From contig NC_054751.1 of NCBI RefSeq assembly GCF_018143015.1, positions 31,882,347 to 31,946,346 on the forward strand: a stretch of 64,000 bases of DNA, read 5' to 3'. The position numbers and the translations under genes are program-made. Below are positions 34,736-46,870 of the stretch, piece after piece. The DNA is from Lytechinus variegatus (taxonomy: Eukaryota > Echinodermata > Echinoidea > Temnopleuroida > Toxopneustidae). The notes beneath the pieces were generated by a model. The model worked only from the letters and a program-made list of their open reading frames with translations, did not search any database and was not told the DNA's origin. Positions within the stretch are counted from its first letter, which is position 1; every line of letters starts with the position of its first letter.

Positions 34736-36435
34736 TTTCTAACAGAAGTTTTGATTGGATTTTTCAGATTTTTCACTGGCGAAGATACGATCTGCGATTG
34801 ACAATACTTTTTAGCTTACAGAGTTTTCATCTACCCTTTATCTTCGATTTTATGCACAATTGCACCTGGTCAATAAGAAAGTTTCAAGGCTTCATGATAA
34901 AAATTGAATACACATGATGGTAACATATTATCTGTACACGATGTAATAAAATGCATATTTCAGTGTAAGTTTGAAATTATGATAGAAATCAAGCAGTTCA
35001 GGAAAACAGTTGAAAGACTATAAATATGAAAGACATTTGAGCGGTTTCGGGAGTACATTAATTTATACAGTAAAAAAAATCAAATATGAAAGACAGTGGT
35101 AAACTATAAATTTCTCATACTATTCTAACACAGATATCATTAAGATATTTGTATAAAAAACGGCGATAATGCCTTTGGAAGTGTACATAATTATGTTATA
35201 AAATGTTCGGAAAATTAAAAGAGAACTTTGTCGTATCATAAAAACCGTGTAAACTCAATTCGACCATAACACTAACAGCCTTCTAAATAGAAAGCCTTAA
35301 ACATAAATAGGCCGCGTGCAAAAAAAATAGTTTTGACATTTTATTGGGTTATCTATCGATTTTAAGAATATTTTGAACGAATAAAGCTTCGTAATGATCT
35401 GATCATGTTAACACTGAAACTTCGAACATGCATTAAACTAGTAGAGTGGTGATTACAAAGACAGATCGTGCATTTTTTTCAGGGATGACAGTAATCTACA
35501 ACTTCTATATACATTCAATCGACATTAATTATGAAAATCAATCATCCAAAGAGCATGTGGAAGTCTAGTATATACCGTGTCGCATTTTTTTTCTTCAATG
35601 ATGTTACACTATATTAGAGCGTGTCACACAAAGCCATGCAAAATGTTATTCATTCATAACGTAAAGTTCAATTTCAGTAGTAAATGAACATACATTTCAA
35701 GACATGATAAATTCTTCATAATTGATCGTAGGTTACCTATATACATTTGATAATTGTTCAGGGGTCTTTGCAGAAAACGTAATCAAATGAAACTTGGTTT
35801 TTTAACAAATCAGAGGGACGTATTTGAGTTGTGATTGAGTTATACATGTACATGAAGTTGCAATCAAACACAAATCTTTGTTGTAACCGGTCTCCAAAGC
35901 TAATTATTTTGATTGATTCACCAACATGTTCGATGGGAAAAATACGACATCACAACTGAAATTAGACCTGTGCTTTATGGAGCACTTTGGATTGATTTGA
36001 CCGATAACATTTTACATTGTAAATATGGACAACTCTCTAATAAAATAACAATAAGCATTGCTCGGAATTGGCATTTGACAGAGTACTTTTAGTAAACAAA
36101 GAGCTAAATGGCTTCTAAGAATAATGAATAGCGTGCTAATTAGATAAAACAGAAGGTATATAGATACAAGGACTCACTCAACTTAGGCTAATTATCATAA
36201 ATACGTTTAACAGGCTCACTGCTAGCTGAATGATGATTTTTCTTTGGTGATTCAAGGATATAGTGTCACTGGATAATAATAGCATTGATCTCTAGCGGTA
36301 TTTTGGTCCGTATCCACCTAGCAAATCTGCATTTCGTCCTGGAAAGAAAAGGGTAGAAAAAAATATGAATGCTAAAATGACTATTTGAAATATCTGATTC
36401 AATGTTATAGCCTGATTTTCTCCAATAGACTTGTA
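34736..36435. other. gene-free spacer
   Basis: AT-rich sequence; no gene, RNA or paired terminal repeat seen. Confidence 0.45.
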
Positions 36436-36668
36436 CACTGCAAAAACTCATTTGACACCAGCCTGGAATCTATATATGTCCACACCAGAGAAGTGTTAAA
36501 CAACACCAGTTTCATTTTTGTCTAACACCAGATAAGTGTTTATACAACACCAATTAGTATCAAAGCAGCATCGGTTTGATTCCAAACTGGTGTTGTTTCA
36601 ATACTTCTCTGGTGTGGACATAATATATTCCTGGCCGGTGTTAAATCAACACCGGAGTTTTTGCAGTG
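36436..36668. mobile_element. 233-bp MITE, CACTGCAAAAACTC termini, TA duplication
   Basis: Left end CACTGCAAAAACTC, right end GAGTTTTTGCAGTG, TA on each side. The whole element is nearly palindromic: ATGTCCACACCAGAGAAGTG near 36476 is answered by its complement near 36600, and AACACC words recur throughout. Confidence 0.85.
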
Positions 36669-36740
36669 TATGGTCACATGAGGAAAGTTACAATGTCAAA
36701 TTCCTTTGCCATTGTAGTAGATAGGCCTTTACATCATGTA

Positions 36741-36967
36741 CACAGCAAAAACTGTGGTGTTAATCGGTGTACATCAGTTATTTTACACCAGTGTTAAATT
36801 TTTGGTGTTAGATTTACACCTATAGGTGCTATTACAACACCTATGGTTGTTACATTTACACTCTTTGGTGTTATGTTCAATCTCTAGGGTGTTATTTTAA
36901 CACCTCAGGGTGTGGTCCTTTATTAACACCAATTGGTGTCAGTTTTAACACCACAATTTTTACAGTG
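36741..36967. mobile_element. 227-bp MITE built of GGTGTTA words, TA duplication
   Basis: Left end CACAGCAAAAACTGTGGTGT, right end ACACCACAATTTTTACAGTG, TA on each side. It contains more than ten copies of GGTGTTA or TAACACC in alternating orientation. Same terminal family as the MITE 72 bp upstream. Confidence 0.85.
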
Positions 36968-39900
36968 TACATGTAATGATAAGACACAGACAGGTTTCAT
37001 AATAAACACGCATAAAAACTGATGGATCGTTTATTTTTTTCAATAAAATCACCAAGTTCAAGCGTTTTGTCAGGTATCTACTGAAGAAGGTGGTGTTACG
37101 TGTATGTAGCAGAATAAAGTGTTTCTGAGGTTCGGAGGATAGATTTGAACAGAGTCTTTCCGGTAATGGATTTTTCCTACAGGTAAGAACGTTTTTGGTA
37201 TCATTCCACGAGTGAATGTGGTTGTGTAGAATTGAGTCAGATATTAAAGACTATTATATTCAATAAAGCGAAATAAATCGAGAAATGGATGAAACATACT
37301 GAAACCCAGAGTTAATAAAAAAGAGTGAAAAGAACAAATAATTGCAACAAAAGTACAAAGAAAAAAGTCAAGTAAGAGAGAGATATATAAAGATAGGTAC
37401 ACAAGGGATGATTCTTAATGGTGGTGTTGATATTGAGCAGATGCGGCGAACATCTAAATCGCTTTGACATGTTTGAGATTCTAAATCATTACAATCAAAT
37501 TTTAATTTTCACAAGACGTTCCTTGAATACTTCATTTTTTTCATTATAGCATGAAATTCTGCTTGAATCTGGTAGCATCAAATTTATTGATTTGATCCAG
37601 TTTGACGATCTCGATTTGAATCATTGGAACCTACATAGGGCTCTACAAACATTAATAGTTTTCGAAGCAATAGAATTAATACAAACTTGAATTATACATG
37701 AACATTTTTGACATAAAAATAAAGACCTGAAAGGTTTTTGTAAGTAATCATTTCGCCTCATTTCAATAAGTGCGAAAGCACATTAGAGTGATTGGTTAAC
37801 ATTGGTTTGACTTTTAAAAAATCTGAGCTAGAAGGTCACACTTGTCACCTGTGTCTGTGATAAGTTACAAAAATGAAGCCCAGAAAAAATTGCGTTCGAA
37901 AAGAATTTAGTGCTTCAAAAATTGAAATATAACGTGACCGGAAACACCATCTTAATTTTATCCCATACACTCATGTGTACTATTTAGGCGTCTACAAGAC
38001 GCCTATTACAAAATCGGGGTTTGCCTTGTAGTTTTAGGTTTTCATTCTCAATAATGGTTGTTTTCAGGGTTTATTAGTTCTAATACACGCACTTGTACAC
38101 ATGTTTCATCTTGGTTTGAGAATTTTTTGGCTGCTCACAAAGTTAAACAATACCTTTAACACCAAAATCAGCTATACGTGTTAAACCTTTCTATTTTAGA
38201 TGATATGGGTTTTCAACATGTTGATGATGAGGACGATTACATAATAATGATAATAGTAGTAGCAGTAGTATAGTGGTAGTAATAGTAGTAGTTGTAGCAT
38301 TAGTAGCAGAAGTATACTTCTTCTATAGAAGTAATTATAACAATAATAATAATTACGATTACAATAATGATTACATTATAATAATGATGATGATAATAAT
38401 CATAATAATACTTATAATAATCAATGATATTGGTAATAATGAAAAGAATATTGATATAATGATTATCAGTATTACTACAATTAAAAATCATAATATTGCA
38501 GGAACATTATGCATATTTCACTGTTCCTGACGGTAACATTCAATTGGAAATCGCTGCATGAAGCTACAAAGTGTAACTGCAAAGTATTTTTAATAATATA
38601 AGTACGATATGATTCAAATTGTTTTTCGATTGTAATGTGAGAGATAAATTGGAATCTTTAATAAAAAAACGTTTTATTATGCTATACGAAGAAACTTCTG
38701 AAAGTATAACAGGGCCCCGTCTTAAAAAGAGTTGCGATTGATAATATGGAAAGCCAGCAAAGTCAACATATAAAAAAATCTAGATATGATGTATATTCAG
38801 AAATTCATAGATTTCTTTACAATTTGGTGTGTTCTACTTTGCTTTCAAATGACATTTTGCAAATTTCCTTTTGAAAAAATGATGACACTGATGGATTTCC
38901 ATAGAGATACGATTGATTGGATCAATCGTAACTCTTTGTATAAGGCGGGCCCCAGATCATACTTTGGAATAAAAATGAAAGATGCCAAAATGTGAATTAA
39001 AAATGACAAAAATACTTTGTAAGCGAATCCAATAGATAATTATCTGGACAGAGTCATTTTTATATAATACACCATTACAATACATTCAATATGATAACAG
39101 TAAAAGTGGACTGTTTAGATGGTACAATATAAGCTCCATCCCTATATTAAAACAGTTATCAGTTGTATTTAGATGTAAATATGATGAACCTTGATCTTCA
39201 TTAAGCTCGATGTACAGGGAGAATTAAATGCACCAACGATTAATTTCTATTTCGAAAGACGACCATGCTTATTGTACCAGATTTATCTCCGTAAAGATCA
39301 GTTCTGTACAGAAACATTGCGGAATATGCACGGAGATGATTTTTTGCTCCAAGCAAATACAGCAGAATAAAGTCAGACTTTTGATACCGATCGATTAGTT
39401 GAACAATAGGGGGATTTGTCCATTTGTCTATCAAAGCTCTTTCGGATGAGGATAAAGAAAGAGAAAGTGCGTTCCGTATATAAACGTGCAAATAAGAGAC
39501 AGCCTTGAGAATTGGGGAAACGATTGAAGACTAAAATTAGATTTCACGTCACTATGATCGAGATAAGTATCTTGCTAGGAATATAGAATGATGGAGCTTC
39601 TAGACTTGAAAAATGATTCACAAAATAAGGTAGAGGAAAATAATGATAGTAGTTGTAGTAATCGCAGTAGTAGTATTAGAAGTAGTTAGTAGTTGTTGTT
39701 GTTGTATAGTAGTAGTATACCCTGTTTTCTGAACTGTCGAATAGTCTTTGAGACAGTACCACGTTTGATATTTTCCTACCATTAGTGCAATTTTTTAAAA
39801 AAAGTGTATAATTAGCATTATTACTAATACTGATAACATTAATATCATTAATATAGATATGATTATCATCATCATTACCCATTGCTATTATCATCATCAT

Positions 39901-40511
39901 TTTAATCAGTTTTATCATCGTCTGTAATATTACCATAATGATGATGATGATGATAATATATGTGATTTGTAATGCGCCAAATCCACTCGGCAGAGTGCCC
40001 AAGGCGCAGTGGAAGAAAGAAAGAAAGAAAGAGAAAAGTACAAATATAATAGTAATAGATTCAGGAACAATTAAGATTAGGAAGCATTGAATAGACGAGT
40101 CTTAAGGAAACATCAATATTACTACCATTATCTTCTTTACTATCATCCTCATCATCATAACTTTCAATGTCCATCATCATCATTATTGAAGGGAGTTAAG
40201 TTTGAATGTATTTTATCATACTTATGGAAGTACGTTAAAGAGCGATTGTAAATCTGTGACGTTCTAGAGTATATTACAAAATAATACTCGTACAAGCATT
40301 TTGACCAATAAGTGGGTTGACGTCATTTCGGTCGATCTCCAAGCTTTAAAATTTAAGATGGGACGCCATTTACAGACGACATTATTTTTACAGATCAAGC
40401 AAATTTGAAAGTATTTCGGCTTATGAAAAGATGCGAGGTTTCAAAGTAAAATGAATTTATAAGTGAGCAAAATCGTTACACTGTTACTTACTTTGTCTAT
40501 ATGCCACAGCA
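36968..40511. other. gene-free region 3' of the GPCR, with trinucleotide arrays
   Basis: Includes AAT/GAT/GTA-type simple sequence at about 38220-38480 and 39650-39720, and ATC/ATG arrays at 39840-39960. Part may be the GPCR 3' UTR (minus strand). No other gene recognised. Confidence 0.45.
39935..40032 (-). repeat. SINE-like tail, minus strand, with (ATC)n
   Basis: The complement reads GGCGCATTACAAATCACATA followed by ATC units; on the other side is GAAA-repeat sequence. Same tail type as at 1164, 14480, 30606 and 59947. Confidence 0.4.
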
Positions 40512-42818
40512 TCACTTCGATCTTCCTGTGCTCTCCTGTGCCTTAGTAGATGAGCCATTATCTCTTGGACTTGATGAATTACTATGTATACTCTTCCCAC
40601 TGGAGTGTCTTTGTCTCTTTTCTGACTCCTCCCTACTCCTAAGACCACGCCCAACTCCATTACCTGTACTACTGACGCGCCGCCCTCCTTTGCTACTACT
40701 GGTCCCGTTTGCCCCTCCACCTCCTCCTCCCTTGTCCCCATTGGCAACGCCTTTCTCTGATGATACACTTCTTGAGTTGCCATCGAGTTCATCATCGTCT
40801 CTGCCAGGGATAGTATTAGCGTTGTTTCCGCTAGTAACGGTTCGTTTCTTAGATCGTTCTTTTCCATTTGATGTTATTTGGTTTTGCTCCCTGATCGGTG
40901 ATGAGGTATTTGTTGAAATAGTTTCACCTTTGCTCACTCGCCTCGCCCTTCCTTGCAAATTCCTATCTGAAGATTTCTCAGAAGGAGGTTTTATTTCATT
41001 CGAGGGGAGGTCTCTTTTGGAAGTACTGTTTTTCTTTTGCCTTCCACCCTGCTGGGGAGCAGGGCTAGTAAAACTAAGATTGGTTTTACCATCTCCTTGT
41101 GAATATTTTTGGTAATGTCTTGGGGAGTATTCCTTATGAGCTTCTGCATATTCCCGTTCGTTCCGTGGTGACACCTTCGCGTCACTTCCGGGCGTCGTAG
41201 ACTTCAGAGCATGAAAATCTTCCGCCCTCCCCAAAGACAACTGAAATTGTGATATTGCAGTCTTGCTATCGGCCGATTCATTAAGATCAAACAGGCCATT
41301 GTCTTCTCCTTTTAAAGGCATGCTACTGTCTGTATTAAAACTATCTTCCTCGCTACTTTGTACGACGCTAAAGAGTGGTGGGAGGTAAGGTGGAGGACGC
41401 CTGCTGCCTCGTAACTTTTCCTCAGACGCGAAGTCTGCCACCTCAATGTCTCCACCATCCTTACTTCCTCTAGAACTGACCTGAAGCTGTAGCCCATTGG
41501 ACGTTGGAAACAGCACAGGAACATTAAACGATCTGCTGAGTGTCGATCTGTCAAGTGTTGACCTATCGGTGACGGATCCATCACTTCCTTCGGCCCAGGA
41601 AGAACGAACTCCTGGGATACGGTTCCGAAGGCCATTCTCTGTTATTGCATTTTCCCGACGACATGCGATAAAGTGTTTGCATTCTTTCCAGGATTCTGGC
41701 CAGGCGACCAGAATGACCACCGGAACCAAGAAGTCATAGATAAATCTTAAGCATGTGAAGATTGTCCATACCACCCCAGGGATCATCGTTACCCCAGAGT
41801 ACACATAGATCATTCCTAAGATATGAAATGGCCCTATTAGCAAACACCACAAAAATATCAAAACACCTACTGGTTTCGCGTGACTAAGTTCTGTAGCTTG
41901 CCCAATGGGTCCAGTTAGTTCGCCATACCCTGCTTCAGCTAAAACGTTATCCCTTGCGTTTGTTTCAGACGCCAATGCCACAATATAGATATAGCAACAC
42001 ATTATTGTCACCCACGGGGCTATGTTGCATAATAATGAATAGATAACATTGTATGCTAAGTTGTTTTTGTACTCGACAGAGCAAAGATACCTGTCTTCGA
42101 AATAGTCACTTTCTACGGACGTGACGACGATGGCCAGGGTAAAAGCCATTGAATGGACCCATGCGTATCCAGATATCAAGTTAGCTCTCACCCCAACAGT
42201 CTTCCTGATGTAACTATCTGAGTATTTCAAGGACAGCATCCTGTCCAAGACTAGTAGCATCAGACTTAGGATAATCTGGGTATGTATTAAATTACCGATG
42301 AAAGAAGTAACGTTACATAGGAAAGTAGAATCCAGCCATACTCTACCGTCAGAGAGCATCGCTCCTATGACGAAAGGAGCATTGAAGAGGCAATCACACA
42401 GGACTGTGATGGCAAGGTTGTTTAAGAAGGTGTAAAGTGCTCGATCGTGAAAGCATTTATGTCGTAAACCAGCGATGACTCCAAGGTTTCCGATCAAAGC
42501 CAAAGCGATAATGATGATCATCAAAACACCAGCAAAGATCCTCAAATCACTGTCCGTGTATGCTTCCGATGACGGTTGCACGATCGCACTCGTAGTCGGA
42601 GAATCCAACTTGGCCGTACTCAACCCTTCATCCGTTGTCGACAGGGTGACAAATTGCGTCACCGTCGTACTTGATACATTCGACAAAATGCCCGTTACGG
42701 TCGTTACGTTCCATAACGTCACATTAATGGTTGTAAAGTTTCCTTCATCAATTAAAGTGCTTGTTTCGTTATCACCACTCCCCCACACTTCCGTCGTTGA
42801 TTCAGTCGTCGTGTCCAT
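40512..42818 (-). CDS. orphan class A (rhodopsin-like) G-protein-coupled receptor, intronless
   Basis: 768 codons in one exon; ATG in good context (TTACCATGG). Residues 1-92 are a Thr/Ser-rich extracellular tail with several N-glycosylation sequons (NET, NFT, NVT, NVS). Seven hydrophobic segments: about 93-117, 130-152, 168-192, 212-234, 254-282, 316-340, 346-372. GN at 110-111 is the TM1 signature; Cys168 and Cys246 are placed for the conserved TM3-ECL2 disulfide. DRM (192-194) replaces DRY, TM2 has Val139 at the usual Asp position, TM6 has WCLLIGP rather than CWxP, and TM7 lacks NPxxY. Residues 379-768 form a long cytoplasmic tail, Ser, Arg, Lys, Gly rich, with many possible phosphosites. 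Ligand unknown; I do not recognise an orthologue. An upstream non-coding exon is possible. Confidence 0.9.
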   Translation of the reverse strand: MDTTTESTTEVWGSGDNETSTLIDEGNFTTINVTLWNVTTVTGILSNVSSTTVTQFVTLSTTDEGLSTAKLDSPTTSAIVQPSSEAYTDSDLRIFAGVLMIIIIALALIGNLGVIAGLRHKCFHDRALYTFLNNLAITVLCDCLFNAPFVIGAMLSDGRVWLDSTFLCNVTSFIGNLIHTQIILSLMLLVLDRMLSLKYSDSYIRKTVGVRANLISGYAWVHSMAFTLAIVVTSVESDYFEDRYLCSVEYKNNLAYNVIYSLLCNIAPWVTIMCCYIYIVALASETNARDNVLAEAGYGELTGPIGQATELSHAKPVGVLIFLWCLLIGPFHILGMIYVYSGVTMIPGVVWTIFTCLRFIYDFLVPVVILVAWPESWKECKHFIACRRENAITENGLRNRIPGVRSSWAEGSDGSVTDRSTLDRSTLSRSFNVPVLFPTSNGLQLQVSSRGSKDGGDIEVADFASEEKLRGSRRPPPYLPPLFSVVQSSEEDSFNTDSSMPLKGEDNGLFDLNESADSKTAISQFQLSLGRAEDFHALKSTTPGSDAKVSPRNEREYAEAHKEYSPRHYQKYSQGDGKTNLSFTSPAPQQGGRQKKNSTSKRDLPSNEIKPPSEKSSDRNLQGRARRVSKGETISTNTSSPIREQNQITSNGKERSKKRTVTSGNNANTIPGRDDDELDGNSRSVSSEKGVANGDKGGGGGGANGTSSSKGGRRVSSTGNGVGRGLRSREESEKRQRHSSGKSIHSNSSSPRDNGSSTKAQESTGRSK

Positions 42819-44235
42819 GGTAATGTCTCAATAAAATGATTGCATTTTAACACAGCCATTACTGGCAAACCAAAGTGATGACTCTCATGTCGACAAGGGA
42901 ACAACCACTGTCTGCCCTTGAATTTTGCATTTACTATGTCCCCTATTGATTAATCGATGTCTTCCACAATGACATTGAGATGAAGGGCTTAATAGTCGAG
43001 GATGTAGGTCAATGTTTGCAAAATATATCAAAAGCGAATTAAAATAATTTCACTCAGAATATGTTTTTGTTTATCTCAGAAATATGAGATTGCCCCAGCA
43101 ATGTTGTTTTAATAGAATGGTTAAACGGGTACATCATTACCTACTCCCAACCGCTCCTAAATGCTCTCCGGTTTGTGATGGTATGTAGATGATACCTCAA
43201 ATTTCATGATAGTATCACGAATTTGCTATACAGGTGCGTATTCCACTTTCCAGAATGATTTTAATCGTAGCGAGAACCGATATAGAAACTATGTACTCCA
43301 ACTCAACAACTGATCCCTTTCACCATTGCCGTCTGCGATGTCACAACTTGGTATGTAGAATTATCGATTTCTTAATGCCACGGATCACAATTGTGTCTTC
43401 CACTTCTCCTATTCCACCGTATACTTTGCTCAAATTCACACTTTCCCTTCAGTCATTGTTGTTAATGAATCTCCAGTTATAGTTTAGCTGATCTTGTGGT
43501 TGTATGCTACCCCAGATTTTTATTTGAACACAGTGGGGAAATATGTTTTGGTAGTATATCGTCTGCTAATGCGTGTCATATCCCGCGGGATTCTCCATTG
43601 TCATGACGTTATTTACTTCAAGTTCCACCCGCCTGTAAATAGCAATGTTCAATAGCCGTACGTACACTCTGATATAGAGTTGAAAGATATCAATGCATAG
43701 CATTGTGTACAGTGGAGATTCGCCGGTACGGAGGGTTACGTGGGACGCCATTTGCATGACAACAAGAACGAGGCGCCGAGAGCAAAAGGCGCCAGGCCAT
43801 ATAGACACTAGAAAAACCGCAGCGTATTATTACACACTCGGAATCACCCATCCCTCACTCTACTATGGACAGACATTAACACACAATAATATAGACTGCT
43901 TGTAATTATCCGAGATTGTCAGTACTATTACGATATATATACGTCAAAGTAAATCATTCGTGACGATGATCGAATAGATTGATTGGCTATTGGGATCTAA
44001 CACGGAGTAGACTTTTGACATATCAAAAAAAAACAATCCCGCAGATACAGAATCGCACACATCATGAGTTTGTTGTGAATATTAAAAACAAGTTTAAAAC
44101 GTAACCTATTAAATCTGCTAATAGGCACCATTTCGCAAGTTCTTCATTTGCCCGTGGTAAAAAATAGTATTACCATACTGCTAAAGCCCGTGCTAAAGGC
44201 AAGCAATAAAAAATAAATAGAATAGAAATTCAAGA
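42819..44235. other. 5' flank of the GPCR gene
   Basis: Contains the GPCR leader and promoter on the minus strand, whose boundaries I cannot define. No TATA box stands out close to the ATG. Nothing else recognised. Confidence 0.35.
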
Positions 44236-45170
44236 TCTTGGGAAATGGAGCATCATGATTTTGCTGTACACCTTAATGTTTTTTTTTCTACAAGTAATCT
44301 TCTATTTTGCTGTCAATAACGGTTCACAACTGAAATACTTTATAATTAATTGAATTATCTTCAATCCAATGCATTTCAAAATACTATTTTTTTCAAATTT
44401 TGTATGAACAAGATTTTAGATTAAACAAATGTCATTTTAAAAAGCAACAAACATGGCCAACCTGTTGCTCATATCCTTCAACTTTGTGATTGATCTATTT
44501 TCCCTCTCCAGACTAGACCACCCTTATGCTGAGTATTGTGTGAATACTCATCACTCTCCTCTGGGAGTAATAGTCGGGTCAAATCCCTTTGGAGTGAATT
44601 GTAATTCAATCAGAGAGTAAATTTCAGCTTCTACTGGAGTGAAGTGTGCATCTTTAAAACACATTCACTCCTAAAAAAGGTAAATTCCAATAGAGTGATT
44701 AGGGACCAGGTTGGCCCTTTTTGCATTTAGAGAGTATGTATATTCTGTACTCATCTGCATCATGTGTATTTCGAAATTAATAAACCATGAAACGAATAGC
44801 AGTTTCCCTTTCTTAACCGATATCCTTGTTTTTTCTCTTTCTCGTCCGTTCTTCTTTCTTCTTTAACTTTTTTTCTGATACACTTCTCCTTTTAATCCAC
44901 TTCTTTTCCCGCTTTGTCAAAGTTTTCTTCACATTCTCTATCCCACTCTTTCCCCATTGTCCTTTCCTTTTTTGTTACTTTGTCTTGTATTGCTTCCTTT
45001 CTCTTTCTCTCTCTCTCCTATGATTATATAATAATAATTATTATGTACACATATAAATAATGTAAACACACACACATATATATTTGGGTCTATGCATTTT
45101 TGCCAACGATGGTGTGTGTGTGTATTATATAATACATGTATTATATAATATATGTATGATATAATATATA

Positions 45171-45204
45171 TATGTATATATAATATATATATATATATAT
45201 ATAT
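45171..45204. repeat. (AT)n tract in U1 unit A
   Basis: AT dinucleotides at the end of a longer AT-rich stretch starting near 45123. Confidence 0.9.
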
Positions 45205-45487
45205 CTCCCTTATGCCTCTCTTCTCACCAACCTCACACGAGGCTATGTTGCTAAATTGATCAGGAATTGTTGAATTCCCTGATCATACCAAAAAACTGTC
45301 TTTGAACATACACAAATTTGTAGAGTGATAGTATACGATCTTGAGTGCATGGAGGTATCATTATGATCAAGGAGCTTCCAACACAGCTCCTTGATATGAT
45401 CAATACATGATTGGCGTTGCAATGAGCGCACGCTGCTCTCGTTGAGCGCTCGCCTGCATGACCAATAGCAATAAATATCAATCGCTA

Positions 45488-45495
45488 TGACGTCA
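45488..45495. promoter_or_regulatory. CRE in the distal region of U1 copy 1
   Basis: Perfect TGACGTCA 311 bp upstream of U1 copy 1, close to a CCAAT in GACCAATAGCAATAAATATC. The same block stands at the same distance before copy 2. I infer a distal sequence element of an snRNA promoter. Confidence 0.5.
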
Positions 45496-45734
45496 TCAGG
45501 TCATTGATCGGAACATGAATATTCATCAGGAAAAATGCTTTGTTCCCTGTTTTAGTGCTTGCGGTGTACAAATTTGTAGATGATTTGTATTTTTTGGTTC
45601 TGTTTGGTTTTTTTTTATTAGATGTACGCTTTATTTGAATAATGTTAGTATTATTCTACCTAAAAAATATACTTTAAGATGTTTTTTTTGTGAACGAACT
45701 TTATATTTTGATACTTTAAGGGGAATGGTCGTTA

Positions 45735-45798
45735 ACACTTAACTGTTATTTGTGTGTTATTGGAAATGTACGAGTAGGCTGAGATAGGACAAGTAAGC
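45735..45798 (+). promoter_or_regulatory. putative proximal sequence element of U1 copy 1
   Basis: The block TTAACTGTTATTTGTGTGTT with ATTGGAAATGTACGA lies at about -62 to -30 and is almost identical before copy 2, while flanking spacers differ more. Position and conservation fit the snRNA PSE; no TATA box is present, as expected for pol II snRNA genes. Confidence 0.55.
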
Positions 45799-45959
45799 AT
45801 ACTTACCTGGCGCAGGGGTCGCATTGATCAAGAAGGATGCACCCCCAGGGCGAGGCTTGCCATTGCACTCCGGCTTGCTGAACCTTGCGATTCCCCCAAA
45901 CGTGGGGAACTCGGGCGTATAATTTATGGTAGCGGAGATCTGCGTTCGCGCTATCTCCT
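45799..45959 (+). ncRNA. RNU1: U1 spliceosomal snRNA, copy 1
   Basis: 161 nt (human U1 is 164). The 5' end ATACTTACCTG pairs with 5' splice sites. Stem-loop I has GATCAAGAAGG in the loop that binds U1-70K; stem-loop II has ATTGCACTCCGG, the U1A binding loop; then come stem-loop III (CCCCCAAACGTGGGG), the Sm site AATTTATGG at 45921-45929 and the terminal stem-loop ending CTATCTCCT. Everything expected of a functional U1 is present. The flank after it (ATGAAAAGAAAG, shared by both copies) is placed like a 3' box. The RNA defines 5' splice sites in the nucleus. Confidence 0.97.
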
Positions 45960-46727
45960 ACAACTTAAATGAAAAGAAAGAACTACTAAACAGAACATCT
46001 TACCATTGTAAAGAAACATCCGAAATTCTTGCACCAGTTCCATTAAGCTTTTTTACTCCGTATTTCCGAGAACCTATAAACGATAGCTAGGTCTAGAAAT
46101 TGAATATAACTAATCATTTAATATTTAGTTTTCTACCGAAGTTACAAACACATAATGCAGAAGGTGAAATTATTTGAAGTTAAGATTTTTTAATCTAATC
46201 AAAATTGCATGAGAAAATAAAAAACAATGATTTTCTGTATCATAAGCATTTTTAAATAATCTAATATTTTGCTGTCAATAATGGATAATTAAGTAAATTA
46301 TCTTCATTCCAATTCATTTCAAATTACTATTTTCTCAAATTCATTACCAAAATGCATCATGTGTATTTCGAAATTAATAAACCATGAAATGAATAGTAGT
46401 TTCCCTTCCTTAACTTATATCCCCTTTTTCTCTTGCTCGTTCGTTCTTCTTTCTTCTTTAACCTTTTTTTTCTGATATACTTCTTCTCCCTCTCCTTCTT
46501 TTCCCACTTTGACAATGTTTTCTTCACATTCTCTATCCCACTCTTTTGTCATTTCCTTTCTTGTTTGTCTTGTATTGCTTCCTTTCTCTTTCTCTCTCCT
46601 ATGATTATATAATAATAATAATGTACACATATAAAATGTATACACACCCTATTTGGGTCTATGTAGTTTTGCTAATGATGGGGGGTGTGTGTGTGTGTTG
46701 GTTGGTGAGAAGAGAGGCATGTGAAGA

Positions 46728-46744
46728 AATAAATATATATATTT

Positions 46745-46802
<58 letters not shown>
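46728..46802. repeat. (AT)n tract in U1 unit B
   Basis: About 30 AT dinucleotides. Confidence 0.95.
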
Positions 46803-46870
46803 TGTGAGCTTTGTATCACTGTGATGACAAATTTACTTGTACCAAACGCTCTTGAGGTGTGAGTATGAAC

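Larger units (their letters stand above)
44236..46235 (+). repeat. U1 tandem unit A
   Basis: First of two head-to-tail units. Blocks shared with unit B, in order: GTCAATAA...ATTATCTTCAATCC (about 44310), GCATCATGTGTATTTCGAAA (about 44756), a TTTCTCTTTCTCGT-type pyrimidine tract (44830-45015), the AAAAAACTGTCTTTGAACAT block (about 45285), the CRE/CCAAT block (45420-45500), the U1 gene and its 3' flank. Unit A has 300-350 bp at about 44405-44750 that unit B lacks, including GGAGTGAA words. Confidence 0.8.

Noticed and set aside
40501-41115. 204-codon plus-strand frame opposite the GPCR tail
   Set aside because: Antisense shadow of the Ser/Arg-rich GPCR tail; no domain of its own.
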